From: Coccinella septempunctata
Lineage: Eukaryota > Arthropoda > Insecta > Coleoptera > Coccinellidae
NCBI RefSeq assembly: GCF_907165205.1
Contig: NC_058196.1
Location: forward strand, 7,234,501 to 7,298,500
Direction: 5' to 3'
Length of the DNA: 64,000 nt
Numbering within the stretch: position 1 is the stretch's first letter; each line of letters starts with the position of its first letter. Shown piece by piece: positions 45,101 through 55,253 of this stretch. The notes under the pieces were generated by a model. That model was not told the origin of the DNA. It saw only the letters and a list, made by a program, of their open reading frames with translations, and did no database searches. The position numbers and the translations under genes were made by a program.

Positions 45101-45526
45101 ATTCGCAACTCAACAGAAACTCGGTCATTTCTGTGTTTTTCTGTGGTTTCTGCGCTTCTTTCTGCTATTTCTGTTCGCCTTTGTTGATCCTGATAATTTG
45201 ACATATTTACTTTCATCTTTTCTTGACGAATAATTTCGGTTATAATTTTTAACATGTAAGTCATTTTGCTTAAGTTCACAATTCGACTTTCAATATTTGT
45301 TGATTTACTGTTTTGTCTTTGTACTGTTGTTTTCTCTTTCCATGTACTTTTCTGTTGCTGTCTTTTATTTTATTACTGTTTTCATACATCTCTGTATTTG
45401 TCTGCAGATGCCTGAAGATGGCCCTAATTTTGTAAGGGCCGAAACATATGTAGCAATTTTTAATAAAGAATTTGGAGCAGATACGAAAATTTCGTCTTTA
45501 TCATTATCTATCAAGCTCCAATGAAC
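45099..45526 (+). mobile_element. 5' pLTR and leader of PLE-3
   Basis: Inverted relative to the PLE-2 pLTR, so the two copies stand head to head here. It contains the third ribozyme-like motif, ends the shared part near 45495 with ACGAAAATTTCGT, and continues into the leader that resumes at 54905 after BEL-1. Confidence 0.8.
45409..45455 (+). ncRNA. Hammerhead-ribozyme-like motif, copy 3
   Basis: Identical in sequence to copy 1 but on the plus strand: stem I TGC/GCA, core CTGAAGA, stem II GGCCCT/AGGGCC, core GAAAC, short stem III and TA before the predicted cut. It sits in the 5' pLTR of PLE-3. Confidence 0.65.
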
Positions 45527-45531
45527 AGGAT
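45527..45531 (+). repeat. BEL-1 target-site duplication (left)
   Basis: AGGAT, repeated exactly at 54900-54904. Confidence 0.95.
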
Positions 45532-47372
45532 TGTTAAAAAATCGAGGGTGTTATGATTTTTAATTAAAGAGTAGTGGACTGTATTAAAAGATAATTGAGT
45601 TGGAGATGGTATAAAAACATTTATTAAGAATCATTCACAACCATAAAATGAATATGTCACCTGCATGAAGCTAATACAGTAAAAAGCAACTAATATTAAC
45701 AACATCTATAAACTCAGAGAGACAATATCCAATTAAAAACAAGAGATGGTCCAGAGCAGTTCAAATGAGAAGTCATTTGATGTCAGACTTAGACGTTGAG
45801 GAGTTCAATAAATTCAATATCAACACAACGGTTACACAGTGATAGGGCAATCAATTGAAAATTGATTGCGAGAGCCTCCTTTTTCTATCAGAAAACGCGA
45901 AGGTTAGAATATTGAACTTTAAAGAGAAGACGCGAGAGTACAGAGAAATAGGCCCGAGGTGAAACTGCAATGTCTAAGTCTGATCATCAACGAGAAATCG
46001 ATACATTAAATTTGAGTAGATCAATAATGTTAATGTAAGTATGAGCAGAACAAGAGTAGCACAAGTTAAATGAGAAGCACAGAGTTACTGAATTTGAGAA
46101 GCACTAGAATATTAAAAATAATATGAAAAGGGCAATAAATTCTAATTAAATGAGAAGTTCGATAATAATTCATTAAATGAAAAGGACAATCATAATTAAT
46201 ATGAGAAGAACAAAGTATAATTCATATACATTGAGATGATCTTGAAGAGAGCAAAAATCTATCAATGTATTCAGCATTTACAGAGACGAACTGCTTACAA
46301 GTAAGCACGATTAGAACGTTCATCAGAAAAATAGAAGAAACAATTGATAAATTAAGAGAAGTCATGAGAGTACTGAGTTGAATAAATCTCTAATCGTAGA
46401 TTTTGAGATGTGCTGAAGGCTGAGAAAACTAACATGCATGTTGAGTCCGATGAATGAATATAGAAGAGAAACAATGAGAGTACATATTATAAAGAGTAGA
46501 CCATACCAAGTGAGTAGACATGAGTGTTCGTGCAGACGTTCCAGGGTGGAGCCTAGGTCGAGGTGTATCGAGCAATGTCATTGATCGTTTAACTAACGTT
46601 GAGGTGTTCACATCCTTTTCTGAGAATAACAGCTACATCCAGGGTCCACCCTGGAGAATATGAGGATTCATTCATCTGAAACTCAACATCATGAATTAGT
46701 CATATGTATAAGAGGTGATCATACGAGGTGTTATAAAAATGATAAAACTGATTCTAATAATAAAGAATATTACGAGAAGACAATGAATCAGATATCAATT
46801 CTATGAAGATGAACTTGAGAAGTTTCAATCCTGGTGCTACATACCCATTTTCATGTGAGATGATCTAGAGAAGTCTGAAAATCTATATAAATTATGAAAT
46901 ATGATAAAATATATAGTTTTGAGAGGACAATAGTTCGATTTGAGTTGAGTAGACATTTCAATTGAGCAGTGCTCGCAAGGATTCGGAATCTATTTCTAGA
47001 TTCTGAATCTCTTGCACGTGGACTAATTTCAGTATAATGAAATTATCATGAAAATGGTGTAATGTATGATGTTGAGCAGTCTGAGAGTACTTTACCTTAA
47101 GAGATGAACAATTTAGCACCAGGATTGATGCGAGATGACTTGAAAATTAATAACTAGAAGAGGTGAGCGTGAAAATGAGAGGTTAGAAAAGCACTATGAA
47201 AGCTAAGAGACGTTACTACTACAGAGCTAACAAAGAGAATGAATTAAAAATGGCTTCAGCGGAAACTGGACATCTGACATCTTGTAGAGGGGGCTGCGCC
47301 GTCGATGCTGTCGAGTGGAACATCCTTGAGAACTGCCAGTGGCGTCGTTGAGAAGGGGCTGAATTTTTAACA
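45532..47372 (-). repeat. BEL-1 3' LTR
   Basis: 1,841 bp, bounded by TGTTAAAAA and TTTTTAACA. It follows the purine-rich GGCGGGCGGAA on the minus strand (47373-47383), which is the polypurine tract. Confidence 0.96.
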
Positions 47373-47396
47373 TTCCGCCCGCCATAACTAACAGCG

Positions 47397-50300
47397 TTAG
47401 TTATCGAGAAGACTTGAGGGGTTGAAATTCTTTCTTGCTTCGTCTGGAGTGGACACTGGCAGGATTGCCAACTTCGAGATCGGTCTGGTTAGAGTGGACG
47501 TGGAGGTCTTGAGAGTGACGACACGAACAAGGCCGTCTGTCCCTGGGTGCACAGCCATTACTCGCCCTAATGGCCACTTGCATGGAGGTAATCTTTCATC
47601 GGTGAGGAGTACTAGTGACCCAACCTTTATGTCATGGGCTGGATGGTGCCACTTTGAGATGGACAGTTGACGTTGTAGAAATTGAGTTGACCATTTGGAC
47701 CAGAACTGCTGGGTGCGTTGCTGAATTAACTGCCATCTTGACAGTCGAGAAGTCGAGAGGTCTTCGAGAGATGGCTCAGGTACGGTGTTCAGAGCTGTAC
47801 CTATTAAGAAGTGGCCTGGTGTGAGAGCGGAGCAGTCTTCAGGATCATCGCTGAGCGGTTCGAGAGGTCTAGAATTGAGGATGGCTTCGATCTGTGTGAG
47901 GAGTGTGATCAGCTCTTCCATGGTGAATGGCTGATCCTTGGTAGCCCGGGCGAGGTGATATTTGAAAGATTTCACTGCTGCTTCCCATTTTCCTCCCATG
48001 TGAGGAGCTGCCGGTGGGTTGAAGCACCAGTTAGTACCTTCTTTCAAGAGGAGTTCGGCGATGACCTGGTTTTGTGAGGAGGCCTTTGAGAACATGGTCT
48101 TGAGAGTGGCATCGGCTCCCATGAAGTTGGTTCCGCAGTCTGAGTATAAGGTTTCACAGATGCCTCGTCGAGCGGTAAACCTACGGAACGCAGCGATAAA
48201 TGATTCGGTAGTGTAATCACTTACGGCTTCGAGGTGGACTGCTGAGGTGGCGAAGCAGACAAACACACAAACCCAGCCTTTGTGTGTCTTTGCTCCTCTT
48301 CCTTTCCAGGCTTTGAGAGTGAGAGGTCCGGCGTAGTCTACACCAGTGTGGAGAAAGGGACGAGATGGTCTAACGCGTGGTTCTGGTAACTGGCCCATGA
48401 GTTGTTGAGCTCTTATACCTCGATGCCGTGCACATGTAACACACTTCAGGATGTGGGATTTCACTGGGGCTCTTCCTCCAATGATCCAATATTGTTGTCG
48501 GATGGTGGACAGTGTGAGTTGTGTACCTCCATGGAGAGTTCGTTTGTGAGCAGAATCTATAATCAGAGAAGTCAATTGAGAAGCTCGAGGAATTATTGCA
48601 GGATGCTTGCTATCTGGGTCCAAGAGAGCGTTGGTGATTCGTCCTCCTACACGAATGACACCTTCTTGATCGATGAACGCCGTGAGTCTACTGAACACAT
48701 GTGAGGATGACAGAGCAGTACCAGTTTGAAGAGCCTTGAGTTCTTGAGGAAAATACACTTGTTGAGTAGCCTTGATCCAATAGATCCTTGATTTTTCCAA
48801 GTCAGTTGAGGTGAGCGGAGTTGTGAAGTTCAGAGTTGAGGAGTGTCTGAGTCGGGCGAGGACTCTTAAACAGAGAGAGGTGATTCTTAACAATTTATTG
48901 AGAGAAGAATACCTGTATATAAGATCCCACGAGTAGTCTAGAGTTGCGGCCGTGAGGAGGTTCTTGGTGGGTCTTGCTTCAGATTCGGGGTCAATTGTCG
49001 TTGCCGGCTGACGATTGGGCCAGGAATCTGGTGACTTGGAAATCCATGGTGGTCCCGTCCACCATAGAGTGCTGTTCAGTAGTTGAGATGACGAGAAGCC
49101 ACGAGAAGCACAGTCCGCTGGATTTTCTTTGCCGGAAACGTATCTCCATTGTGCACCTGGAGTTAGTTCTTGGATGAGCTCTACCCTGTTTCGAACAAAG
49201 TCCTTCCAGCGAGCGGGGTGAGATGTGATCCACGTGAGAGAGACTGTTGAGTCCGTCCACAAAGTCGTTGAGTGTATCTGTGTATCTAAAACACGATGAG
49301 CATAATTAGTTAACTTGGCCAAGATGAGAGATGCTGTGAGTTCGAGGCGTGGGATTGTGAGGCGTTTCAACGGCGTTACTTTTGTTTTCGAGCAGAGCAA
49401 TGTGACTTTGGATCCTGTGGACGGTGAGCGGACTACGAGATAGAGGACTGCTGCCATGGCAAGTTGAGAAGCATCAGAGAAACCGTGAAGTTCTAAGGTA
49501 GCATTTTCTTGGGTGCCTACCCATCGAGGAGCACGTACACTGGCCAGTGATTTGAGATCTTCTCTGATGTTGCACCATCTTTCTGTGAGTTGAGGTGACA
49601 GTGGTTCGTCCCATGACAGTTTCTGGAGCCAAAGTTCCTGCAACAACATTTTGGCCCTGATCGTGACAGGGGATACTAAACCAAGTGGATCAAAGAGTTG
49701 AGCGATATGAGATAACATAGTACGTTTAGTTACCACAGACCCAGATGAGCTTGAGTTGATCTTGAACGAGAAGTAATCCTCTTGAGGATACCAGAGGAGG
49801 CCTAGAAGTTTCGTTGAAGTAGGACAGTCGTCAAATGAGATCGGCGATGGTATCATTTCTTCCTCGGTTACCATCTTGAGCGTACTTGGAGAGTTCGATT
49901 GCCACTTTGCTAAGGGGAGGCCGCCCGCCATGCAGAGATTTTTCAGGTCGATAGCGATTTCTGAGAGTTGTTCTTTCGTGTCTGCACCACCATAGATATC
50001 ATCAACATAGCGACCTTTGGTGAGTGGTGGAATGGCGAGTGGAAACTTGTGACCTTCATCTTCGATGAGTTGGAGGAGGACTCGAATGGCCAAGAAAGGA
50101 GCAGCCTTGGTTCCATAGGTGACGGTGGTGAGGTGGTACGTCGCTATCTCATCTTCTGAGTTTCGCCAGAGAATGCATTGGAGATCCCAATCGTCTGGAT
50201 GCACCATGATCTGTCTGTACATCTTCGTGATGTCTGTGGAAAACACAAATTTAAAGCGACGTACCCAGAACAATACATCAATAACATCTAACTGAAGTTT

Positions 50301-51347
50301 CGCTCCGGTGTGCATGATGTCGTTCAGTGAGAGGCCTGTTGAGGTGGGACTGGAACCATTGAACACTACTCGCAATTTGGTGGAGGAGCTGTCTGGCTTG
50401 AGAATTCCATGATGCGGCAAATAGTATCTGGGATGCGAGATGTCTGAGGGAGCCTTCTTCATGTGCTCGAGTTGTTCATATTCAGTGAGGAAGTCCTTGT
50501 AGAGCTGGCAATATTCTTGGTTTCCCTCGAACTTGCGAAATTGTCCTTGGAGGCATCGGAAGGCACGTTGTCTGGAAGATCCCAAAAGATTAGATGATGA
50601 TTTTAATGGGAGTCTTACCATGTATCGTCCAGAAGGAAGTCGAGAGTGAGTGGTCTTGAAGTGGTCTTCACATTCCTGCTCGTCAGCAGTGAGGTGACTT
50701 ACGGAGGTGGACTTGACTTCTTCTTGTTCCCAGAACTTTTCGAGAAGGCTTTGAAGGTCAGATTCTTGAGTGGCATGGTATTGAGGAGACACACTTGAGC
50801 AGACTTCTTGATGAGGGCATATTGGACCTAGGACCAACCATCCAAAGATCGAGAGCTGAGCTGTTGGAGTTGACCCATCTGGCCCTTGTCGGAGTTGAGG
50901 AAGAATGATGGAACCATAGACATCAGCACCCAATATGATGTCGATTGGCCTTGAGGTGTAGAACTCTGGATCGGCGAGCTTCAAATTGTCGAGGTGTGGC
51001 AAACGTGGTCGTGTGCAACAATTGAAAGATGGTAAATTAGTAAATGGAGATGACAAGATATGAGCATTTATATTCACGGTTTTGTGATTGTGAAGAGATT
51101 TCAGTGTGATCAATACTGATCCTCTTGATCTTGAGGTGGCTCCACCAATTCCAACGATGGTGACTTTGGATTGGCTTCGAGGAAGGCTGAGCTGTCTTGA
51201 GAAGTCTTCAGAGATGAACGAGAGTTCCGATCCTGAGTCGATGAGAAGTCTTGCTTGGTGCGAGGTGACTGGAGTGAGAACGTGAACTAGAGCGGTCGAG
51301 AGAAAGGTGAGTTGTCTTGGAGAAGTTTTGACGACTGCCCGAAATTT
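47397..51347 (-). CDS. pol: BEL/Pao Pol polyprotein (BEL-1)
   Basis: An uninterrupted frame of about 1,317 codons directly after the gag stop and in the same phase. Domains in order: aspartic protease (LLIDSGSELSFI, near 51230); linker IDIILGADVYGS; RT with FVFSTDITKMYRQI, TVTYGTKAAPFLAIRVLL and catalytic YVDD at 49998-50009; RNase H with LHGFSDASQLAMAAVLY, LWTDSTVSLTW and NPADCASRG; integrase zinc finger (AHKRTLHGG and CVTCARHRG); integrase core with VDYAGPL, YSDCGTNF and MGGKWEAAVKS (D, D, E); and a C-terminal BEL-type domain (KVGSLVLLTDERLPPCKWPLGRV). All catalytic residues I can place are present. No ATG starts the frame, so translation must come from gag. It replicates the element's RNA and integrates the cDNA. 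Confidence 0.96.
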   Translation of the reverse strand, partial: KFRAVVKTSPRQLTFLSTALVHVLTPVTSHQARLLIDSGSELSFISEDFSRQLSLPRSQSKVTIVGIGGATSRSRGSVLITLKSLHNHKTVNINAHILSSPFTNLPSFNCCTRPRLPHLDNLKLADPEFYTSRPIDIILGADVYGSIILPQLRQGPDGSTPTAQLSIFGWLVLGPICPHQEVCSSVSPQYHATQESDLQSLLEKFWEQEEVKSTSVSHLTADEQECEDHFKTTHSRLPSGRYMVRLPLKSSSNLLGSSRQRAFRCLQGQFRKFEGNQEYCQLYKDFLTEYEQLEHMKKAPSDISHPRYYLPHHGILKPDSSSTKLRVVFNGSSPTSTGLSLNDIMHTGAKLQLDVIDVLFWVRRFKFVFSTDITKMYRQIMVHPDDWDLQCILWRNSEDEIATYHLTTVTYGTKAAPFLAIRVLLQLIEDEGHKFPLAIPPLTKGRYVDDIYGGADTKEQLSEIAIDLKNLCMAGGLPLAKWQSNSPSTLKMVTEEEMIPSPISFDDCPTSTKLLGLLWYPQEDYFSFKINSSSSGSVVTKRTMLSHIAQLFDPLGLVSPVTIRAKMLLQELWLQKLSWDEPLSPQLTERWCNIREDLKSLASVRAPRWVGTQENATLELHGFSDASQLAMAAVLYLVVRSPSTGSKVTLLCSKTKVTPLKRLTIPRLELTASLILAKLTNYAHRVLDTQIHSTTLWTDSTVSLTWITSHPARWKDFVRNRVELIQELTPGAQWRYVSGKENPADCASRGFSSSQLLNSTLWWTGPPWISKSPDSWPNRQPATTIDPESEARPTKNLLTAATLDYSWDLIYRYSSLNKLLRITSLCLRVLARLRHSSTLNFTTPLTSTDLEKSRIYWIKATQQVYFPQELKALQTGTALSSSHVFSRLTAFIDQEGVIRVGGRITNALLDPDSKHPAIIPRASQLTSLIIDSAHKRTLHGGTQLTLSTIRQQYWIIGGRAPVKSHILKCVTCARHRGIRAQQLMGQLPEPRVRPSRPFLHTGVDYAGPLTLKAWKGRGAKTHKGWVCVFVCFATSAVHLEAVSDYTTESFIAAFRRFTARRGICETLYSDCGTNFMGADATLKTMFSKASSQNQVIAELLLKEGTNWCFNPPAAPHMGGKWEAAVKSFKYHLARATKDQPFTMEELITLLTQIEAILNSRPLEPLSDDPEDCSALTPGHFLIGTALNTVPEPSLEDLSTSRLSRWQLIQQRTQQFWSKWSTQFLQRQLSISKWHHPAHDIKVGSLVLLTDERLPPCKWPLGRVMAVHPGTDGLVRVVTLKTSTSTLTRPISKLAILPVSTPDEARKNFNPSSLLDN

Positions 51348-51350
51348 TCA
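51348..51350 (-). promoter_or_regulatory. In-frame UGA between gag and pol
   Basis: Gag and pol share one phase and are separated only by this UGA (context GCC TGA AAA). It is either a read-through site or a single mutation in what is usually one long BEL ORF. Confidence 0.85.
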
Positions 51351-52973
51351 GGCCCTTTTTGAGGTGGCTGGCTTAGCTTCACTGGGCTTAGAAGTAGGCC
51401 TAGACGAGGAGGCTTGAGGGGTTCTGGCTGAGGAGGCTTGAGGAGTTCTGGCGGAGGAGACCATGATGATGTGGTCATGGAGTGAGGAGTGATGTCGATC
51501 AGAGCACAACCGGCATGTTTGATGAGACCTACATGAGCGGACATTGTGACGGCCAAGACAATTGTAGCACAACTGTCTTCGATGAACAACTTCGTGTCTT
51601 TCCGATGGATGACGGCTGTGGTAGCGAGGACAAGTGGCGATGAAGTGTTCGTCACCGCAGTCGTCACAATTATAAGAGGGCAACCCATTGGGGCGAACTG
51701 GTCGTTGAGGAGACTTTGCGGCGGTTTTCGCCACAACACGAGGAGGCACTACACCCGAGACGGGCTTTGAGCAGACCTTTGACGAGGAGACTTTGGATGA
51801 GGTGGCAGTGGAGGCGGCAGCGTGCGAGTACGACGTTTTAGGTCGTGAGGCGGGCGTTTTTGAGGAGTCTTCAGGTTCTTCCAGCCACTCCAAAGAGCGG
51901 GTATGGGCCTGGAGGAAGTCCATAAGTTTGGTGAGAGGAGGCGATTCGGTGGAGGATCCCAGTTGGGATTCCCACTTTTCGCGAGTTGAGCGGTCGAGAT
52001 GTTTCGTGATGACATAGACCAGCAGGAAGTCGCATGAATCCAGTGACTGGCCGAGAGCGGTCAAACCTTGTAGAGCTTCTACAAGGTTGGTGAGGAGTGT
52101 CTTGTAATAAAGACGAGGATTTTTTTGAGGAGAACAGTGAGGCGTTGAGAATATCTTATCGCAAAGAGCTGCCAAGAGAAGACGTTTGTTCTCATATTGA
52201 GAGAGGAGGCTATCCCATGCTATGGGGAACGAGGCGCCAGTGAGGGCTAAGCCAGAGATTAACTTAAGAGGAGTTGACTGAAGAGACGATCGTAAGTAGT
52301 GGAGGCGTTCGACATCAGAAATGGAGGTGTTCTGGATTACAAGGGACTGGAAGAGGTCCTTGAATCCTGGCCAACTGGAGTAGTCGCCTGAGAAGACTGG
52401 AAGAGGTATATCAGGGAGGCGTGGCTGAGCGGACGTCGACGAAGCAGTCGGTTGAGATGACGGTTGAGATGACGGTTGAGGGGGCTCGAGTTCTTCCTTG
52501 AGATGACGGATTCGAGAAGACGATGAGGCGTACAGGAATTCTTCTTCGACGAACACGTCGTTCGAGAAGTATGGATGTTCTATTTGAGACTCCGGCCATG
52601 CGCTCTCAAAATGAGCGTGGGTTTTCAAGAACCCTTTATGTTGTTCGTCGAGGCGTTCTTGAAGACTTTCCAACTTTGAGGTGGTCCATTCACTGGGCTC
52701 GTCAACTAGCCCAGCTGAGATGTCCTTCATGATCTTGAGGCGGTTCAATTGAGTGGCCATTTTGATCATTAAGCCTGGCGTCACCTGGCGGGATCTTGAG
52801 CGGGTCCTTGGTCCCTCTTTCGGAGGGTCGATTGAGGAGGCTTCGTCTTGAGACGGCATGAGGTGGTCAGATGATCCTTCTTTCCGCTGATCAGAGGCGG
52901 TCGAGTCTTTGAGGGGGTCTGTGAGCTGGTCTTTGAGCTGGTCTTTGAGAAGTTCTTTTTTCGAGGAGGCCAT
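51348..52973 (-). CDS. gag: BEL/Pao Gag polyprotein (BEL-1)
   Basis: 541 residues from ATG at 52973 (MASSKKELLKDQ) to a UGA at 51348-51350. The N-terminal part is rich in Lys, Asp and Ser. The middle carries the BEL-type gag domain (LPDIPLPVFSGDYSSWPGFK, VERLHYLRSSLQ, AWDSLLSQYENKR). The C-terminal nucleocapsid has CDDCGDEHFIATC, CYNCLGRHNVRSC (CX2CX3HX4C) and CRLCSDRHHSSLH. The tail has short tandem SSARTPQA repeats. The stop is in phase with pol, and the frame is open on both sides of it. The product forms the particle shell that packages the element's RNA. Confidence 0.95.
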   Translation of the reverse strand: MASSKKELLKDQLKDQLTDPLKDSTASDQRKEGSSDHLMPSQDEASSIDPPKEGPRTRSRSRQVTPGLMIKMATQLNRLKIMKDISAGLVDEPSEWTTSKLESLQERLDEQHKGFLKTHAHFESAWPESQIEHPYFSNDVFVEEEFLYASSSSRIRHLKEELEPPQPSSQPSSQPTASSTSAQPRLPDIPLPVFSGDYSSWPGFKDLFQSLVIQNTSISDVERLHYLRSSLQSTPLKLISGLALTGASFPIAWDSLLSQYENKRLLLAALCDKIFSTPHCSPQKNPRLYYKTLLTNLVEALQGLTALGQSLDSCDFLLVYVITKHLDRSTREKWESQLGSSTESPPLTKLMDFLQAHTRSLEWLEEPEDSSKTPASRPKTSYSHAAASTATSSKVSSSKVCSKPVSGVVPPRVVAKTAAKSPQRPVRPNGLPSYNCDDCGDEHFIATCPRYHSRHPSERHEVVHRRQLCYNCLGRHNVRSCRSHQTCRLCSDRHHSSLHDHIIMVSSARTPQASSARTPQASSSRPTSKPSEAKPATSKRA

Positions 52974-53038
52974 TATTGATGCTTAAGAGATGAACAGAGA
53001 AATATGATTAGTGAAGATGATGAAATTCCAACTCAATT

Positions 53039-53056
53039 ATCCGGCCCGAAGGACCA
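53039..53056 (-). promoter_or_regulatory. Primer-binding site of BEL-1
   Basis: Two bases inside the 5' LTR, the minus strand reads TGGTCCTTCGGGCCGGAT, complementary to a tRNA 3' end of the form CGAAGGACCA. From memory this resembles tRNA-Tyr with about one mismatch. Confidence 0.7.
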
Positions 53057-53058
53057 AA

Positions 53059-54899
53059 TGTTAAAAAATCGAGGGTGTTATGATTTTTAATTAAAGAGTA
53101 GTGGACTGTATTAAAAGATAATTGAGTTGGAGATGGTATAAAAACATTTATTAAGAATCATTCACAACCATAAAATGAATATGTCACCTGCATGAAGCTA
53201 ATACAGTAAAAAGCAACTAATATTAACAACATCTATAAACTCAGAGAGACAATATCCAATTAAAAACAAGAGATGGTCCAGAGCAGTTCAAATGAGAAGT
53301 CATTTGATGTCAGACTTAGACGTTGAGGAGTTCAATAAATTCAATATCAACACAACGGTTACACAGTGATAGGGCAATCAATTGAAAATTGATTGCGAGA
53401 GCCTCCTTTTTCTATCAGAAAACGCGAAGGTTAGAATATTGAACTTTAAAGAGAAGACGCGAGAGTACAGAGAAATAGGCCCGAGGTGAAACTGCAATGT
53501 CTAAGTCTGATCATCAACGAGAAATCGATACATTAAATTTGAGTAGATCAATAATGTTAATGTAAGTATGAGCAGAACAAGAGTAGCACAAGTTAAATGA
53601 GAAGCACAGAGTTACTGAATTTGAGAAGCACTAGAATATTAAAAATAATATGAAAAGGGCAATAAATTCTAATTAAATGAGAAGTTCGATAATAATTCAT
53701 TAAATGAAAAGGACAATCATAATTAATATGAGAAGAACAAAGTATAATTCATATACATTGAGATGATCTTGAAGAGAGCAAAAATCTATCAATGTATTCA
53801 GCATTTACAGAGACGAACTGCTTACAAGTAAGCACGATTAGAACGTTCATCAGAAAAATAGAAGAAACAATTGATAAATTAAGAGAAGTCATGAGAGTAC
53901 TGAGTTGAATAAATCTCTAATCGTAGATTTTGAGATGTGCTGAAGGCTGAGAAAACTAACATGCATGTTGAGTCCGATGAATGAATATAGAAGAGAAACA
54001 ATGAGAGTACATATTATAAAGAGTAGACCATACCAAGTGAGTAGACATGAGTGTTCGTGCAGACGTTCCAGGGTGGAGCCTAGGTCGAGGTGTATCGAGC
54101 AATGTCATTGATCGTTTAACTAACGTTGAGGTGTTCACATCCTTTTCTGAGAATAACAGCTACATCCAGGGTCCACCCTGGAGAATATGAGGATTCATTC
54201 ATCTGAAACTCAACATCATGAATTAGTCATATGTATAAGAGGTGATCATACGAGGTGTTATAAAAATGATAAAACTGATTCTAATAATAAAGAATATTAC
54301 GAGAAGACAATGAATCAGATATCAATTCTATGAAGATGAACTTGAGAAGTTTCAATCCTGGTGCTACATACCCATTTTCATGTGAGATGATCTAGAGAAG
54401 TCTGAAAATCTATATAAATTATGAAATATGATAAAATATATAGTTTTGAGAGGACAATAGTTCGATTTGAGTTGAGTAGACATTTCAATTGAGCAGTGCT
54501 CGCAAGGATTCGGAATCTATTTCTAGATTCTGAATCTCTTGCACGTGGACTAATTTCAGTATAATGAAATTATCATGAAAATGGTGTAATGTATGATGTT
54601 GAGCAGTCTGAGAGTACTTTACCTTAAGAGATGAACAATTTAGCACCAGGATTGATGCGAGATGACTTGAAAATTAATAACTAGAAGAGGTGAGCGTGAA
54701 AATGAGAGGTTAGAAAAGCACTATGAAAGCTAAGAGACGTTACTACTACAGAGCTAACAAAGAGAATGAATTAAAAATGGCTTCAGCGGAAACTGGACAT
54801 CTGACATCTTGTAGAGGGGGCTGCGCCGTCGATGCTGTCGAGTGGAACATCCTTGAGAACTGCCAGTGGCGTCGTTGAGAAGGGGCTGAATTTTTAACA
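53059..54899 (-). repeat. BEL-1 5' LTR
   Basis: 1,841 bp, same ends and same length as the 3' LTR, with no difference found by eye in the stretches compared. It should hold the promoter and polyadenylation signal of the element. Confidence 0.96.
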
Positions 54900-54904
54900 A
54901 GGAT
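54900..54904 (+). repeat. BEL-1 target-site duplication (right)
   Basis: AGGAT, matching 45527-45531. Confidence 0.95.
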
Positions 54905-55253
54905 GGATAACAGATTTGATAACTTTGCTGGTCGAAGCAACCATATCCATCGCTACCAACACCTCAGAGTGCAGACAAAGATGATAACATTGAGTATATG
55001 GTTTTTGTCCTCATGTCTAAGAGAGAGTCTACAACCGAAATTCGCCAAGGTTAAAATTGGGAACACCTCAAGAGCAGCTAAGTCAACACAGAGGTTTGCT
55101 ATTAGGTTTTGGATAAAACAAGAACTCCGACACAAGTTTAGACTCAGAGAAGCAATTTTCCTCGACATATGGAAATTACATATGGAACTTACATCCAGCT
55201 ATATGGGATTGCCTGGAGAGAAGGACTCGGGAAAGGATGGAGTTGGAGGGTGA
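54905..55253 (+). mobile_element. PLE-3 leader with conserved upstream frame
   Basis: Continues the PLE-3 leader after BEL-1. An open frame (CLRESLQPKFAKVKIGNTSR onward, ending GKDGVGG at 55253) overlaps the RT frame by 17 bp and is almost the same in PLE-1 (40018-39764). It could be a short upstream ORF or an incidental frame. It is basic (many Lys and Arg) and matches no family I recognise. Confidence 0.55.

Larger units (their letters stand above)
45532..54899 (-). mobile_element. Complete BEL/Pao LTR retrotransposon (BEL-1)
   Basis: A 9,368-bp element on the minus strand, inserted in the leader of PLE-3. Both LTRs are 1,841 bp, appear identical wherever I compared them, and start TGTTAAAAA and end TTTTTAACA. 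Target duplications AGGAT are perfect. The order on the minus strand is 5' LTR, primer-binding site, gag, in-frame UGA, pol (PR-RT-RNase H-integrase), polypurine tract, 3' LTR. These features mean a recent insertion that may still be mobile. It is related to, but distinct from, the BEL-2 family at 3893-7857. Confidence 0.97.

Noticed and set aside
43277..45524. Small frame ending in residues such as PEDGPNFVRAETYVA, seen in three PLE terminal repeats
   Set aside because: It is a translation of the ribozyme-like pLTR sequence. The conservation is better explained by RNA structure.
47422..52732. Plus-strand frames opposite BEL-1 gag and pol
   Set aside because: Complement of confirmed gag-pol; no independent motifs.
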